From positions 496,001 through 560,000 of the forward strand of contig NZ_AQQV01000002.1 of the NCBI RefSeq assembly GCF_002088235.1: a stretch of DNA of 64,000 nt. Reading direction: 5' to 3'. The stretch comes from Oceanococcus atlanticus (lineage in GTDB: Bacteria; Pseudomonadota; Gammaproteobacteria; Nevskiales; Oceanococcaceae). The notes below the pieces were generated by a model that saw only the letters and a program-made list of their open reading frames with translations, did no database searches and was not told the origin of the DNA. Below, one piece after another: positions 9,210 to 22,897 of this stretch. Both the position numbers and the translations under genes were made by a program. The stretch's first letter is position 1; every line of letters begins with the position of its first letter.

Positions 9210-10163
9210 ATGGCGAACCCGCGATTCGATCTCAATTTACTCCGCAACCTCGACATGCTGCTGCGCGAGCGCAGTGTGACCGGCGCCGCACAGCAACTGG
9301 AGCTGAGCCAGCCGGCCATGAGCAACAGCCTGCGGCGTCTGCGCCAGCTGTTTGGCGACCCACTGCTGGTGCGCACCAGCGAAGGCATGGTGCCGACCGA
9401 GCGCGCACTGGCCTTGCAACCGGTTATCCGCGAAGTGCTGGCCACGGTGGAACGTGCCGTTCAGCCACAGACCGAGTTCGACCCCGCCCGCTCAGACCGC
9501 GTGTTTAGGATCATGGCCAGCGATTACGCCGAATCCTCGTTGCTGCCGCATGTGTTGCGTCGGCTGCGCGTCGAAGGGCCGCAGGTTACGCTGGACATCA
9601 TGACGCCCAGTGACGTGAGCTTTCCGGATGTCGAGCAAGGCAAGGTCGACATGGTGATCAACCGCTTCGATTCGCTGCCCCAGTCGCTGCATCAGAAGGT
9701 GCTCTGGAGTGACCGCTTTGCCTGTTTGTGCAGTCGCGACAACCCCATCAATGCCGCCTTCAATCTGGACAACTATCTCGCCGCCAAACATGTCTGGGTA
9801 AGCAAGACCGGCATGGGCATCGGGGTCGGCATGAATCCAGCCAATGTGCAGCGCTTGGGCTGGGTCGACGAAGCGTTGACGCGGATTAACAAGAAACGCC
9901 AGATCAGCGTGTTCACCCGACACTATCAGGCCGCCATGTTGCTGGCCCAACAAAGCGACCTGATTGCCACCCTGCCCACACGTGCGGCCAGCCTGGAAGC
10001 GCACAATCCTTTGATCGCTGTCCATGCCCCACCATTCGACATACCGCTGATCGAGTTGACCATGGCGTGGAGCCCACTGTTGCAGCACAATCCAGCACAT
10101 CAGTGGATGCGCCGGCTGATCATCGATGTTGCCGATCGCAGCTCCAGCGCGTTTGAGGTATAG
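9210..10163 (+). CDS. LysR family transcriptional regulator
   Basis: 317 residues. The N-terminal winged helix-turn-helix is typical (DLNLLRNLDMLLRERSVTGA then AAQQLELSQPAMSNSLRRLR), followed by a periplasmic-binding-like effector domain of the NodD/NahR/LinR branch (DPLLVRTSEGMVPTERA). It is divergent from aceA with 189 bp between them, so it may control aceA; this is inference from position. The effector is unknown. The downstream broken hydrolase starts only 9 bp after its stop and could be cotranscribed. Confidence 0.88.
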   Translation: MANPRFDLNLLRNLDMLLRERSVTGAAQQLELSQPAMSNSLRRLRQLFGDPLLVRTSEGMVPTERALALQPVIREVLATVERAVQPQTEFDPARSDRVFRIMASDYAESSLLPHVLRRLRVEGPQVTLDIMTPSDVSFPDVEQGKVDMVINRFDSLPQSLHQKVLWSDRFACLCSRDNPINAAFNLDNYLAAKHVWVSKTGMGIGVGMNPANVQRLGWVDEALTRINKKRQISVFTRHYQAAMLLAQQSDLIATLPTRAASLEAHNPLIAVHAPPFDIPLIELTMAWSPLLQHNPAHQWMRRLIIDVADRSSSAFEV

Positions 10164-10172
10164 GTTTCGAAC

Positions 10173-11012
10173 ATGACAAAGAACGCTCATCCGAATTCAT
10201 CCCACACCGACCACTACAACATCAAAACCGTCCTGGGCGACGTCCACGTCCAAGCATGTGGCCAAGGTCCGGCTATGGTTTGCTAGTCAAGCCTGCTGAT
10301 GAACAGCGTGATGTGGGGCGGTCAGGTCGAGCACTTCGCCAACAGCCATCGCATGATCCTGATCGACCCGCCGGGCCACGGACGCAGTGCCGCGCTGAGT
10401 CGAAACTTCACGATGGAAGAATGCGCCCTTTGCCTGACCCAAGTGCTGGACGTCCTTGAGATCGAAGATTGCGTTTTGGTCGGCAACTCATGGGGCGGCA
10501 TGATGGGCGGGGTCTTCGCAGCGCTTTACCCTCGCCGCGCCCGCGCCACAGTCCTTATGAACTGCACCGGCGCCCGCGCCGGACTCAAGCAGCGGCTTGA
10601 GTTTTTTGCCTTGTCCGCATTGCTGCGCCACTTAAATTCTGTGCCAGATCTGCTGATCAACCGCGCCGTAGCAGCTTTCGCGGGACCAACAACCGAACGC
10701 ACCAAACCAGAGGTGATTGACTTCATCCGTAGCACGGTAGCAACGGTCAACTCGAAATCGGTGAGCTGGGCCATCGAAAGCGTCGTGCCCCGCCGAGCCG
10801 ACCACCACCAGCTACTGGGCGCAATTGATTGCCCGACGCTGGTCATTGCAGGTCGAGAGGACCGTACCTTTCCCGTCGCCGAAACCGAAAAGATGGCTCA
10901 AGCCATCCCGGGCGCTCAGTTCAAGGTGCTAGACGCTGTTGGGCATCTGGCAGCCCTCGAAGCACCTGGGCGCATCAACCAGGAAATTGAAGCTTTCTTG
11001 AGCCGCATCTAA
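10173..11012 (+). pseudogene. Alpha/beta hydrolase interrupted by an in-frame TAG
   Basis: Read in one frame from ATG 10173, the sequence gives a complete alpha/beta hydrolase of about 279 codons except that codon 38 (10284-10286) is TAG, where relatives of this fold usually have Trp (GPAMVC, stop, SSLLMNSVMW). Downstream, in the same frame, are the oxyanion/DPPGHG segment, the nucleophile elbow GNSWGG (Ser about codon 106), an Asp in GREDRTF and the catalytic His in VGHLAALE. A shortened product from ATG 10299 would lack the first strands. A TGG-to-TAG change, a sequencing error or amber readthrough are all possible. It sits directly behind the LysR gene. Confidence 0.7.
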
Positions 11013-11056
11013 ACAAGGCGGCGCCCTTGGCTAACCGCCACGCCATCAGCACAAAC

Positions 11057-11083
11057 AAAAAAGCCCGCTTGCGCGGGCTTTTT
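11057..11083. terminator. Bidirectional rho-independent terminator
   Basis: AAGCCCGC (11061-11068), loop TTGC and GCGGGCTT (11073-11080), flanked by A-run and T-run. It follows the tRNA-Gln gene on the minus strand and the broken hydrolase on the plus strand. Confidence 0.88.
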
Positions 11084-11089
11084 CTTGTA

Positions 11090-11163
11090 TGGCTGGGGGT
11101 GAGGGATTCGAACCCCCGCTGACGGAGTCAGAGTCCGTAGTCCTACCACTAGACGAACCCCCA
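11090..11163 (-). tRNA. tRNA-Gln (anticodon CTG)
   Basis: The minus strand folds as a 74-nt tRNA. Acceptor stem TGGGGGT pairs with ACCCCCA, followed by discriminator G and an encoded CCA. The anticodon stem ACGGA/TCCGT holds the loop CTCTGAC, anticodon CTG, which reads CAG. The T-arm GGGGGTTCGAATCCC is standard. The weak first pair T1-A72 is a glutaminyl-tRNA identity feature. The gene lies behind rpsI and before a strong terminator, so it may come from the rplM-rpsI transcript or from its own promoter. Confidence 0.96.
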
Positions 11164-11177
11164 GTAACTTTCAGCAT

Positions 11178-11207
11178 GCCAGATCCATGATCTGGCCTTG
11201 CGGCCAG
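11178..11207. repeat. Overlapping inverted repeats between rpsI and tRNA-Gln
   Basis: GCCAGATC/GATCTGGC (11178-11185, 11189-11196) and CTGGCC/GGCCAG (11192-11197, 11202-11207) share bases, so only one hairpin can form at a time. No T-run follows, so this is not an ordinary terminator. It could be a processing site between the ribosomal-protein mRNA and the tRNA. Confidence 0.4.
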
Positions 11208-11247
11208 CGACTCCAGCAAAAACTGAAGCCGCAAACCTGACGCAAGT

Positions 11248-11634
11248 TTAGCGCTTGCTGTACTGCGTTGCTTTACGTGCTTTGCGCAGGCCGACTTTCT
11301 TACGCTCAACCTTACGTGAGTCACGGGTCAGCAGACCGGCAGCGCGCAGCGGACCACGCAGCTCTTCGTCGTAGTCAACCAGGGCACGAGCCAGACCGTG
11401 GCGGATAGCGCCAGCCTGACCATTGGCACCGCCACCGCTGGTGGTGACGTTGACATCGAAACGACCCAGGTTCTCGGTCACTTCCAGCGGCTGCATGACG
11501 ATCATGCGCGAGGTCGGGCGACCGAAGAATTCGTCGAGCGGCTTGCCGTTGACGGTGATCTGGCCGGAGCCGGATTTCAGAAAGACGCGTGCCGTGGCGG
11601 TTTTGCGACGGCCAGTTCCGTAGTTGGTTTGCAT
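11248..11634 (-). CDS. rpsI: 30S ribosomal protein S9
   Basis: 128 residues, normal length for S9. The conserved [15 protein letters not shown]-terminus, the [14 protein letters not shown] core and the basic tail ending QYSKR, which reaches toward the P-site tRNA, are all present. It is 2 bp behind rplM, the usual two-gene operon in bacteria, under the rplM promoter. Confidence 0.98.
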   Translation of the reverse strand: MQTNYGTGRRKTATARVFLKSGSGQITVNGKPLDEFFGRPTSRMIVMQPLEVTENLGRFDVNVTTSGGGANGQAGAIRHGLARALVDYDEELRGPLRAAGLLTRDSRKVERKKVGLRKARKATQYSKR

Positions 11635-11636
11635 AA

Positions 11637-12074
11637 TCAGTTCTTCAGATCCAGAACTTGCGGCTGCTGAGCAGCATGAGGATGCTCAGCGCCACGGTAA
11701 ATCTTGAGTTTTTTGAACATCGCACGACCCAGCGGGTTCTTCGGCAGCATGCCTTTGACGGCCGCTTCGATCACGCGCTCGGGGTGGTCGCGCAACTGGT
11801 CGTCCAGGCGCACTGCATGCAGGTTACCCGGGCGGCCAGAGTGGCGATAGTAGAATTTCTGACTGGCTTTGTTGCCGGTCACACGCACTTTCTCGGCGTT
11901 GACTACAACAATGTAGTCGCCGGTATCGACGTGCGGGGTGAATTCAGGCTTGTGCTTGCCGCGCAGACGATGAGCGAGTTCGGTGGCCAGACGACCAAGG
12001 ACCAGATCACTGGCGTCGATCAGGACCCAATCGCGGCGTACTTCGTGCGGCTTGGCGGAAACTGTGGTTGTCAT
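11637..12074 (-). CDS. rplM: 50S ribosomal protein L13
   Basis: 145 residues with L13 hallmarks: [15 protein letters not shown] near the N-terminus, [18 protein letters not shown] in the middle and [13 protein letters not shown] toward the C-terminus. L13 is an early-assembly protein of the large subunit. It is the first gene of the rplM-rpsI operon. The 106 bp before it (12075-12180) should contain the promoter and leader, where S. enterica and E. coli L13 exert autoregulation; I did not identify the leader fold here. Confidence 0.98.
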   Translation of the reverse strand: MTTTVSAKPHEVRRDWVLIDASDLVLGRLATELAHRLRGKHKPEFTPHVDTGDYIVVVNAEKVRVTGNKASQKFYYRHSGRPGNLHAVRLDDQLRDHPERVIEAAVKGMLPKNPLGRAMFKKLKIYRGAEHPHAAQQPQVLDLKN

Positions 12075-12180
12075 TCTTGAAATGATCCCGGTTAGCGCGC
12101 AAAGGCGCCAAGACTTGGGGTGGACAGAAAGGGCGCGAATTCTAGGGATTCAGCTGACAAAAATCAAGCCGAATCAAACT

Positions 12181-12939
12181 CTAGTATTCGTAGGACAGTG
12201 AGACCGACGAGATGGTGTCGGTTTGCTCGGTATCAGCGGGCACGTTGCTGTTGTGCTTCACGGTAAAGGCCAGGTTGGCAAACACCCCGCCGATCACCGA
12301 CAGCTTCAGCTCGCTGAGCGATTCCGTGTAGGTGTTGGTGTCACCGTACTCGGTGGTCAGGGTCTGCGCAAAACGGCTGGTCTCGCTGATCTGCCAAGCA
12401 TAGATCAGACCAGCGCGTCCCACCACCTCAGATTCACGCCGCGCACCATCTTCCTGTGCCAATGTCTGGCGAGCACCGGCGCCCAGCTCCAGATCCAGCT
12501 TGTGCGATTCGCCATTGATGACACGACGACCGTAGCCCAGTGTCTGTGCGGTCCGTTCTCGGACACCACCGAACAGGTCCTTTTCGAAATCCAGCTGCAG
12601 GAACAGGTAGTCGTTCTCGGTGAAATCCAATGCGCTGCGCATGCCGACCACGTAACGCTCAGAGGTGGTGCGCTTCTCGATGTTGCCCGCATCATCCTCA
12701 GTTTCACTGCGCGCCTGCATGGCGCTGGCCTTGAGCGCGTTGTGCCACACCTCTTTGTCGTAACTCAGACCGAATTCGAAGTTGAAGGTGCTGGTCTCGC
12801 TGTTGCCGCTGGCGGCAATCGCGCCAACCGCAATTTTGCCGCCCCAGGGACTCTCTGCGACGGCCCCAACACTGTGCAAACTGGCACACAGCGCAAACAC
12901 AGCCGTGCCAAGACGCATCGGATAAAATGTAGGGTTCAT
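12181..12939 (-). CDS. DUF481 outer-membrane beta-barrel protein (YdiY-like)
   Basis: 252 residues. A signal peptide (to about residue 27, ending GAVAES) precedes a chain of alternating polar and hydrophobic strands finishing SVSLSYEY with the aromatic C-terminal residue typical of outer-membrane barrels. Segments such as GKIAVGAIAASGNSETSTF match the DUF481 family, whose E. coli member YdiY is described as salt-induced. Function beyond a porin-like barrel is unknown. Single gene, divergent from the Fe-S protein gene. A TAAAAT box at 12923-12928 may be the -10 of that neighbour. Confidence 0.85.
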   Translation of the reverse strand: MNPTFYPMRLGTAVFALCASLHSVGAVAESPWGGKIAVGAIAASGNSETSTFNFEFGLSYDKEVWHNALKASAMQARSETEDDAGNIEKRTTSERYVVGMRSALDFTENDYLFLQLDFEKDLFGGVRERTAQTLGYGRRVINGESHKLDLELGAGARQTLAQEDGARRESEVVGRAGLIYAWQISETSRFAQTLTTEYGDTNTYTESLSELKLSVIGGVFANLAFTVKHNSNVPADTEQTDTISSVSLSYEY

Positions 12940-12976
12940 CTGCTTTTTCAGGGCAAAGGGCCGCGTATTCTAGGAA

Positions 12977-14146
12977 ATGAACCATCGATTTCCAATTGAA
13001 CAGGCGGACCTGTGCGTGAAATGCGGCCTGTGCGCACCGCACTGCCCCACCTACGCCCTGTCGGGCATGGAGCCGGAGTCGCCGCGCGGGCGCATCGCCA
13101 TGATGACGGCAATCGCCGACGGCACGGTCGCGCCCAGCGATCGCGCGCGCGAACACCTGGATCATTGCCTGTCCTGCCAGGCCTGCGAAGCGGTATGCCC
13201 GGCCAAAGTGCCGTATCTGTCATTGCTCGACAGCCATCGCGCCTTGCATCCACCCCGCGCCCCGCGCACCCAGCGCTGGCTGCAAAGCATATTGAGCGGG
13301 CAACGCTTGCGGGGCCTGCTGCGCGCCACACTGCGCCTGGCCCAGAGACTCAGATCTTGGCTCTGGCCGATCAGCCGCGCGCTGCGGCTGACAGCCCTGA
13401 GACGTCAGCTCAGCCTGCTACCGCAAGGTCGAACCGCGGCATTGCCAGCCTTTGCGCGCAACGCCGAGGTCTACATCTTTGCCGGCTGCGTCGGCGACCT
13501 GGCCAATGCGCCGGCTGTTGAGGCCCTGCTGAGCTGCTGCCGCGCCCTCAAGCTCAAGGCCAGCGTGATTCCGGCCGGTCATTGCTGCGGCGCCCTGGCC
13601 CAGCACGCCGGTCAGCCGCAGCAGGCAGAGGCGTTGCGTGCGCGTCTGAACGACCTGCTCGATCCGTCCAAACCGGTGCTGGCACTGGATTCGGCCTGCG
13701 CCAATCAGCTGCGCGACAGTGGCTGGTCACAGGTCGAAGAGGCCTGCCACTTCCTCAATCGCCAGCACTGGCCGGATCAGGCGCTGCGCGCCCCCGAACA
13801 ACGCGTGCTGATCCATCAGCCCTGCTCCCAGCGCAACGGTCTGCGCCAGCCTGAGGCCGCGCGCAGCCTGTTGCAACGCGTGACCGGCCTTGAGCTGCAC
13901 GACATGCCGGATGCCGCGTGTTGCGGCGCCGCTGGCACCCACATGCTGCAATTCGCGCAACGTGCAGACGCGCTGCGCGAGAGCAAACTGGCGGCCTGCC
14001 AGGCAATCAAGCCCACCGCGCTGGTGACCACAAACATCGGCTGCGCCATGCACCTGGCCGCCGGCTTGCGCTTGCACGACGACGCCCCATTGACCACTGT
14101 ATGCCACCCGGTTGAACTGATCGCACCCTGCCTTGAGTCTGTATAA
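12977..14146 (+). CDS. (Fe-S)-binding oxidoreductase subunit, GlcF/HdrD type
   Basis: 389 residues with two [4Fe-4S] ferredoxin motifs near the N-terminus (CVKCGLCAPHCPTY, CLSCQACEAVCPAKVPY) and two C-terminal CCG-type domains (GHCCG at about residue 200 and CCGAAGTHM at about 315). This is the layout of glycolate oxidase subunit GlcF and heterodisulfide-reductase D-type proteins, which pass electrons from a flavin partner. No GlcD or GlcE gene is beside it, so the partner must be elsewhere and the glycolate role is uncertain. It overlaps the nitroreductase gene by 14 bp, suggesting translational coupling. Confidence 0.85.
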   Translation: MNHRFPIEQADLCVKCGLCAPHCPTYALSGMEPESPRGRIAMMTAIADGTVAPSDRAREHLDHCLSCQACEAVCPAKVPYLSLLDSHRALHPPRAPRTQRWLQSILSGQRLRGLLRATLRLAQRLRSWLWPISRALRLTALRRQLSLLPQGRTAALPAFARNAEVYIFAGCVGDLANAPAVEALLSCCRALKLKASVIPAGHCCGALAQHAGQPQQAEALRARLNDLLDPSKPVLALDSACANQLRDSGWSQVEEACHFLNRQHWPDQALRAPEQRVLIHQPCSQRNGLRQPEAARSLLQRVTGLELHDMPDAACCGAAGTHMLQFAQRADALRESKLAACQAIKPTALVTTNIGCAMHLAAGLRLHDDAPLTTVCHPVELIAPCLESV

Positions 14147-14699
14147 CCACCAGCAAATTCACGCCGCCCTGATTCAGCGCCGCACCATCCACGATTTCCT
14201 GCCGGATCGGGTGCCGCCGTGGCGCGATGTCGAAATCGCCCTGCAGGCTGCCTGCTTTGCGCCCAACCACTATTTCACACAGCCGTGGCGCTTTTACGCG
14301 ATCGGTGACAAGACCAAGCAAGCGATTGTTGATCTGAATGCGGATCTGGTGGCCCGCAAACGCGGCCCCGAGGCTGGCGAAAAAAAACGCCGACGCTGGG
14401 CCGAAATTCCGGGCTGGCTGGTGATCACCTGTGAGCGCTCAAGCCAGCCGCTGCGTGCCCGCGAGGACTATGCGGCATGCTGCTGCGCGATCCAGAACCT
14501 GATGCTCGACCTGTGGGCCCGCGGGGTCGGCTGCAAGTGGACATCCGGCGATATCATCCGCGAGCCGGCGTTCTACCGCCTGCTTGGCATCAAGGCCCAG
14601 CAGCAAGAAGTGGTCGCCCTGCTCTGGTACGGCTACCCGGCGGTGATTCCGCGCACCATGCGCTCAAAGCTGGACAGCAAGCTGACCCGTCTGCCCTGA
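14133..14699 (+). CDS. Nitroreductase family flavoprotein (YdjA-like)
   Basis: 188 residues from a TTG start that overlaps the end of the Fe-S gene. The family N-terminus AALIQRRTIHDF with the FMN-phosphate-binding Arg residues, then ACFAPNHYFTQPWRFY, and a C-terminal LLWYGYP segment match small single-domain nitroreductases such as YdjA. Such enzymes reduce nitro groups or quinones with NAD(P)H, but their natural substrates are rarely known. The tight overlap with the GlcF-like gene suggests a shared operon and perhaps a shared electron path, which is inference. Confidence 0.82.
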   Translation: MSLYNHQQIHAALIQRRTIHDFLPDRVPPWRDVEIALQAACFAPNHYFTQPWRFYAIGDKTKQAIVDLNADLVARKRGPEAGEKKRRRWAEIPGWLVITCERSSQPLRAREDYAACCCAIQNLMLDLWARGVGCKWTSGDIIREPAFYRLLGIKAQQQEVVALLWYGYPAVIPRTMRSKLDSKLTRLP

Positions 14700-14705
14700 C
14701 CGCCG

Positions 14706-15344
14706 TCACTGGTTTGCAGACAGCTGCGCCAGGGCCAGCTGCATCTGCACCGTTTCACGTGTCTGCGCCATGAGCATGCGCTGGGCCAGCTGGCGCACCG
14801 GCGTAAGACGGGCCTCGCGGGCCGCAAACTCCAGCATCGGCAGGCCGCCCTCATGGTGCGCCATCATCAGGTTCAGAAACAGGCGATCTCGCGCCTCAGC
14901 ATGCGCCCGATCCAGCTGTTCGATCTGGGCACCGGTGGCCAGCCCGGGCATGCCGCTGGCCGAGTTCTCGCAGGCCACCAGATACGCTTTGAGCTTGGCA
15001 TCCGGCGGACGCTGCCCGGCCAGCATCCAGTCCATCGACCGGCCTGAAGGCGCCAGGGCTTGATCCCACAGGCTGAGCCAGCCGCGCATCTGACCGAGTT
15101 CTAGCAGCTGGTTCTGGCGCACCGCTTCAGCAAAGCCGTTCAGGCCGGATTCATGACCGTGCAGAAACAGGGTGGCCAGAAATATGGCCTGATCGTGATG
15201 CTGGCTCATGTGCTGGGCAAAGCCGATATCGACCACACCGGGCGTGTTGTCCGCATAGTGCGCAGGCGCGGCCTGCGGCATCGTCAGCCACGCCCCGAAC
15301 ACGCCACAGGCCACCGCTGCCATCAGCGTCAGCGCATGTTTCAC
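14706..15344 (-). CDS. DUF305 domain exported protein
   Basis: 212 residues with an N-terminal signal/anchor (MKHALTLMAAVACGVFGAWL). The two ferritin-like DUF305 signatures are clear: FAQHMSQHHDQAI at about residue 43 and LMMAHHEGGLPM at about 163, with His/Met-rich faces suggesting metal binding. DUF305 proteins often accompany copper or metal handling genes. It overlaps the upstream LVIVD lipoprotein gene by 4 bp (ATGA), so the two are cotranscribed. It is convergent with the nitroreductase, only 6 bp apart. Confidence 0.85.
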   Translation of the reverse strand: MKHALTLMAAVACGVFGAWLTMPQAAPAHYADNTPGVVDIGFAQHMSQHHDQAIFLATLFLHGHESGLNGFAEAVRQNQLLELGQMRGWLSLWDQALAPSGRSMDWMLAGQRPPDAKLKAYLVACENSASGMPGLATGAQIEQLDRAHAEARDRLFLNLMMAHHEGGLPMLEFAAREARLTPVRQLAQRMLMAQTRETVQMQLALAQLSANQ

Positions 15345-16882
15345 GGCGCCTTATCGGACAGCGGATAAACCCCGTTTTCGAATTCCAGCACCAGGAAACC
15401 GTTGTCCATGCAGGTCACCCACAACTGCTCACCCACAAAGCGCGGCGGCGAGCTGCACCAATCCGCGCTCATCTCGCCATGCACCGCGCCCAGCCCCATG
15501 GCCAACAGCTCGGGCACTGCAGCCACGTAATCGAACAGATAAGGGGTCAGCGCCAGCGGGTTTTCGCCACTGGCGTTCTGGTCGGAAATCACCGGCAGCA
15601 CGCCACCGCCATAAGCATGCAGTGAACCGTGCAGACGCGGCGCTGCATCGGGCTGGGCCGGCGGATTGAAATAGGCGATCTCGCGTGGTTCACGTGGATC
15701 GCGAATGTCGAACACGCGGATGCCGGACTGGAAATAACCGCACGCCATCGCCGTCGGGTTCTCGACCCGGTCGACATCGCAATAATGCGCTTCATAGGAA
15801 AACGCGCCGTTGCGCGCGGTGTCTTCCACACGCAATGCCGCGTGTTCAGGACGCTGGATCTCCAGCTGAAGATGGGTGATCACCTCGGGGGCGGTTTCAT
15901 CGCTGATGTCGATGATGCGAATGCCTTCCGAGGCAAATTCATCCGGCGCGATCAGATGCGGCACGCCATCGAAGAACACCGGCAGCGCATGCTGGCCACA
16001 ACTGCGTGGATTCCAGGTCAGATGACTGATCTGGCGGACCTGCGGTGCACTGGCGCGGTTCTGCACCTCACTGATATCCAGGGTCAACACACCGCCCGGC
16101 AGGCAGGTCGCCAGATACATGCGCGTGCCATCTGCATTGAATTCAGCGCCGTGATTGGCCGGAAAGCCCTGCAAGCCGGAATACACCACCCGAGGCTGGG
16201 CCGGCTCGCTGACATCAATAGCGGTGAGGCTGCCCGCGACCAGCCCGGTCGCCCAGTAGGTCTGACCGTCAGGCGCCCAGTTGCCTTCATGACCGAGCAG
16301 ATTGGCTGGCAATTCCAGCGAGGTACCGAGCAAACCGTTGCGGTGCACCGGCTGGGCGCAATCCTCATTGATGTCATACACGTCGAAAAACCCGGGCGCG
16401 GTCAGCAGGCCCACAGCCACACCACCAATCAGGCCGCGCTGCTCGTTGACCTTGAGCGACTCCCAGGTCCCCAGCAGCATGCCCGGGCTAGCATGGTGGC
16501 CGGCAAAAACCGGTGCGCTGGGATCTGACACATCCACAACCTGCATACCGGGGGTTGCACTCAGCACCGCCGCAATCGGCCCGCTGGACATATAGGCGCA
16601 ATGCCCACTGGATGCACTGACCACCGAGGCACCCTGCCCCTGGTACTGCCCGACCTGTTTGAGATTGCAGGAATACGCCTGCAAATTGCGTCCGCTGTCG
16701 CGATCGGCAAGTGGCACCTGACCTTGCAGCCCGGTTTCGGGCTGGCTGCCCGGGCCACATTGAGCCGCCTGCGGCACCACCGAACGAACTTGAGAGGGCG
16801 GCGTATCAATGCGCCCTCCGTTACAGGCGCCCAGCGCCAAACTGAGGCCAACGCAGGCCGTCGCCGCATTCCATGCACGCAT
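15341..16882 (-). CDS. LVIVD-repeat beta-propeller lipoprotein
   Basis: 513 residues. The lipoprotein signal reaches the lipobox LALGACNGG at about residue 20. The rest is made of repeated blade-like units, each with phrases such as MQVVDVSDPSAPVFAG, TAIDVSEPAQPRVVY, IRIIDISDETAPEVI and IRVFDIRDPREPREI, the LVIVD/choice-of-anchor pattern of surface propellers. It probably sits on the outer membrane or faces the periplasm. It is the first gene of a pair with the DUF305 protein, whose start codon overlaps its stop. Binding partner unknown. Confidence 0.82.
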   Translation of the reverse strand: MRAWNAATACVGLSLALGACNGGRIDTPPSQVRSVVPQAAQCGPGSQPETGLQGQVPLADRDSGRNLQAYSCNLKQVGQYQGQGASVVSASSGHCAYMSSGPIAAVLSATPGMQVVDVSDPSAPVFAGHHASPGMLLGTWESLKVNEQRGLIGGVAVGLLTAPGFFDVYDINEDCAQPVHRNGLLGTSLELPANLLGHEGNWAPDGQTYWATGLVAGSLTAIDVSEPAQPRVVYSGLQGFPANHGAEFNADGTRMYLATCLPGGVLTLDISEVQNRASAPQVRQISHLTWNPRSCGQHALPVFFDGVPHLIAPDEFASEGIRIIDISDETAPEVITHLQLEIQRPEHAALRVEDTARNGAFSYEAHYCDVDRVENPTAMACGYFQSGIRVFDIRDPREPREIAYFNPPAQPDAAPRLHGSLHAYGGGVLPVISDQNASGENPLALTPYLFDYVAAVPELLAMGLGAVHGEMSADWCSSPPRFVGEQLWVTCMDNGFLVLEFENGVYPLSDKAP

Positions 16883-16974
16883 TACCGTCTCCCGATCTGA
16901 TCCGCTGTGGGTTTTGTTATGTCAGACGAGTATCTGGCATGCCTGGCACAGGCACAAGACGCGTTGCGACCTTG

Positions 16975-21559
<4,585 letters not shown>

Positions 21560-21564
21560 GACGA

Positions 21565-22428
21565 CTAATCCTGCTGCGGTTGCCCGCTCACCGTGACCCG
21601 CAGCATGGCCAGCCGTCGGCTGTCAGCCCGCGCCACCTGGAACTCGAACTCGCCCAGAGTGAGGGTTTCGCCCGACTTGGGCAGACGCCCGAAGTGATGC
21701 GTCACCAGCCCGCCCAGGGTGTCGAACTCCTGGTCCGAGAAGGTCGCCCCGAAATAGGTGTTGAAATCCTCAATCGAACACAAACCCTTGACCAGATAGT
21801 GGCGGCTGTCCTGGCGCAGGATCGACGCCCCTTCGGTTTCGTCGTACTCGTCGTCGATATCACCAACAATGGTTTCCAGAACATCCTCGATGGTCACAAG
21901 GCCGGACACACCGCCATATTCGTCGACCACCATGGCCATATGATTACGCCCGCTGCGAAACTCTTTCAGGAGCACGTTCAGGCGTTTGTTCTCAGGCACG
22001 AATTCAGCCTTGCGCAGGCAGTCCTGAATGCGGAATTCGCTGGTGTCCACGTCCTGACCTGCATACTTGAGCAGATCCTTGGCCAGCAGGATGCCGAGCA
22101 CATGATCGCGGTTCTCGCCAATCACAGGAAAACGCGAGTGACCGGAATCCACCACCGCGCGCAGCACGTCTTCGATCACCATGTCGTGCTCGATGACAAC
22201 CATCTGAGAGCGCGGAATCATGATGTGCTCGACCGGGGTGTCGGCTGCCTTCAGCACACCCTCGATCATCAGTTGAGCGTCGGCATCCATCAGTTCGAAC
22301 TGGCGCGCTTCGCGCAGGATGGCCGAAAGTTCTTCGCGACTGCGGGGCGCCCCGGCAAGGCTGCGGCCCAAACGCCGCATCCAGTTGTCGGAAGGCCCCT
22401 CGGTACTCGAAGGATTATCGTCAGACAT
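21565..22428 (-). CDS. corC: CorC/HlyC family protein with CBS pair
   Basis: 287 residues. Two CBS domains span about 70-195 (VEHIMIPRSQMVVIE at the first, then MAMVVDEYGGVSGLVTIEDV at the second) and a CorC_HlyC ion-binding domain fills the C-terminus (DTLGGLVTHHFGRLPKSGE). There are no membrane helices, as in E. coli YbeX/CorC. YbeX is linked to Mg/Co resistance and more recently to ribosome homeostasis with YbeY. It lies 7 bp behind ybeY in the same operon. Confidence 0.93.
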   Translation of the reverse strand: MSDDNPSSTEGPSDNWMRRLGRSLAGAPRSREELSAILREARQFELMDADAQLMIEGVLKAADTPVEHIMIPRSQMVVIEHDMVIEDVLRAVVDSGHSRFPVIGENRDHVLGILLAKDLLKYAGQDVDTSEFRIQDCLRKAEFVPENKRLNVLLKEFRSGRNHMAMVVDEYGGVSGLVTIEDVLETIVGDIDDEYDETEGASILRQDSRHYLVKGLCSIEDFNTYFGATFSDQEFDTLGGLVTHHFGRLPKSGETLTLGEFEFQVARADSRRLAMLRVTVSGQPQQD

Positions 22429-22435
22429 GATCGTG

Positions 22436-22897
22436 TTACTCGTACGGATCGGAAAAATTCAATTCAGCTAGCAGTTTGCGTTCCAGGTCTTCCATGCGTT
22501 CGGCCTCATCGGCCTCGACATGGTCATGACCCAGCAGATGCAGGCAGCCATGGATCACCATGTGGGCCCAATGGGCCTGCAACGATTTGCCCTGAGCCTG
22601 GGCTTCGGCAGCGACCACCGCTGCACAGATGACCAGATCGCCAAGCGCTTGTTCATCCGCCAGCTCGGCAAACTCTTCGGGCAGGGGCTCGGCGGTAAAG
22701 GACAGCACATTGGTCGGCTTGTCCTTGTCTCGATACTGCGCATTCAGGGCCTGCGATTCGGCCTCATCGACGATGCGGATGACCAGCTCGCCAACGCCGG
22801 GATGATCACGCAAGGCGATGTCGGCCCAGCTTTGCAGCAGCGCATCTTGCGGCGCGTCATGCTCACAGGCGCGCTGAACAACTAGCGACACGCTCAT
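22436..22897 (-). CDS. ybeY: Endoribonuclease YbeY (rRNA maturation factor)
   Basis: 153 residues with the single-metal motif [11 protein letters not shown] near residue 115-125 (three zinc-binding His) and the conserved Arg in the [17 protein letters not shown] segment. YbeY matures the 3-prime end of 16S rRNA and helps ribosome quality control. Its start codon overlaps the ybeZ stop by 4 bp, so the two are coupled. Confidence 0.97.
   Translation of the reverse strand: MSVSLVVQRACEHDAPQDALLQSWADIALRDHPGVGELVIRIVDEAESQALNAQYRDKDKPTNVLSFTAEPLPEEFAELADEQALGDLVICAAVVAAEAQAQGKSLQAHWAHMVIHGCLHLLGHDHVEADEAERMEDLERKLLAELNFSDPYE

Noticed and set aside
11090-11163. tRNA-Gln as a possible integration site
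   Set aside because: No direct repeat of its 3-prime end and no integrase or foreign block beside it were seen.
16883-16974. Hidden gene between lptE and the LVIVD lipoprotein, where holA would be expected
   Set aside because: Only 92 bp, no open frame with a ribosome site; holA must be elsewhere.
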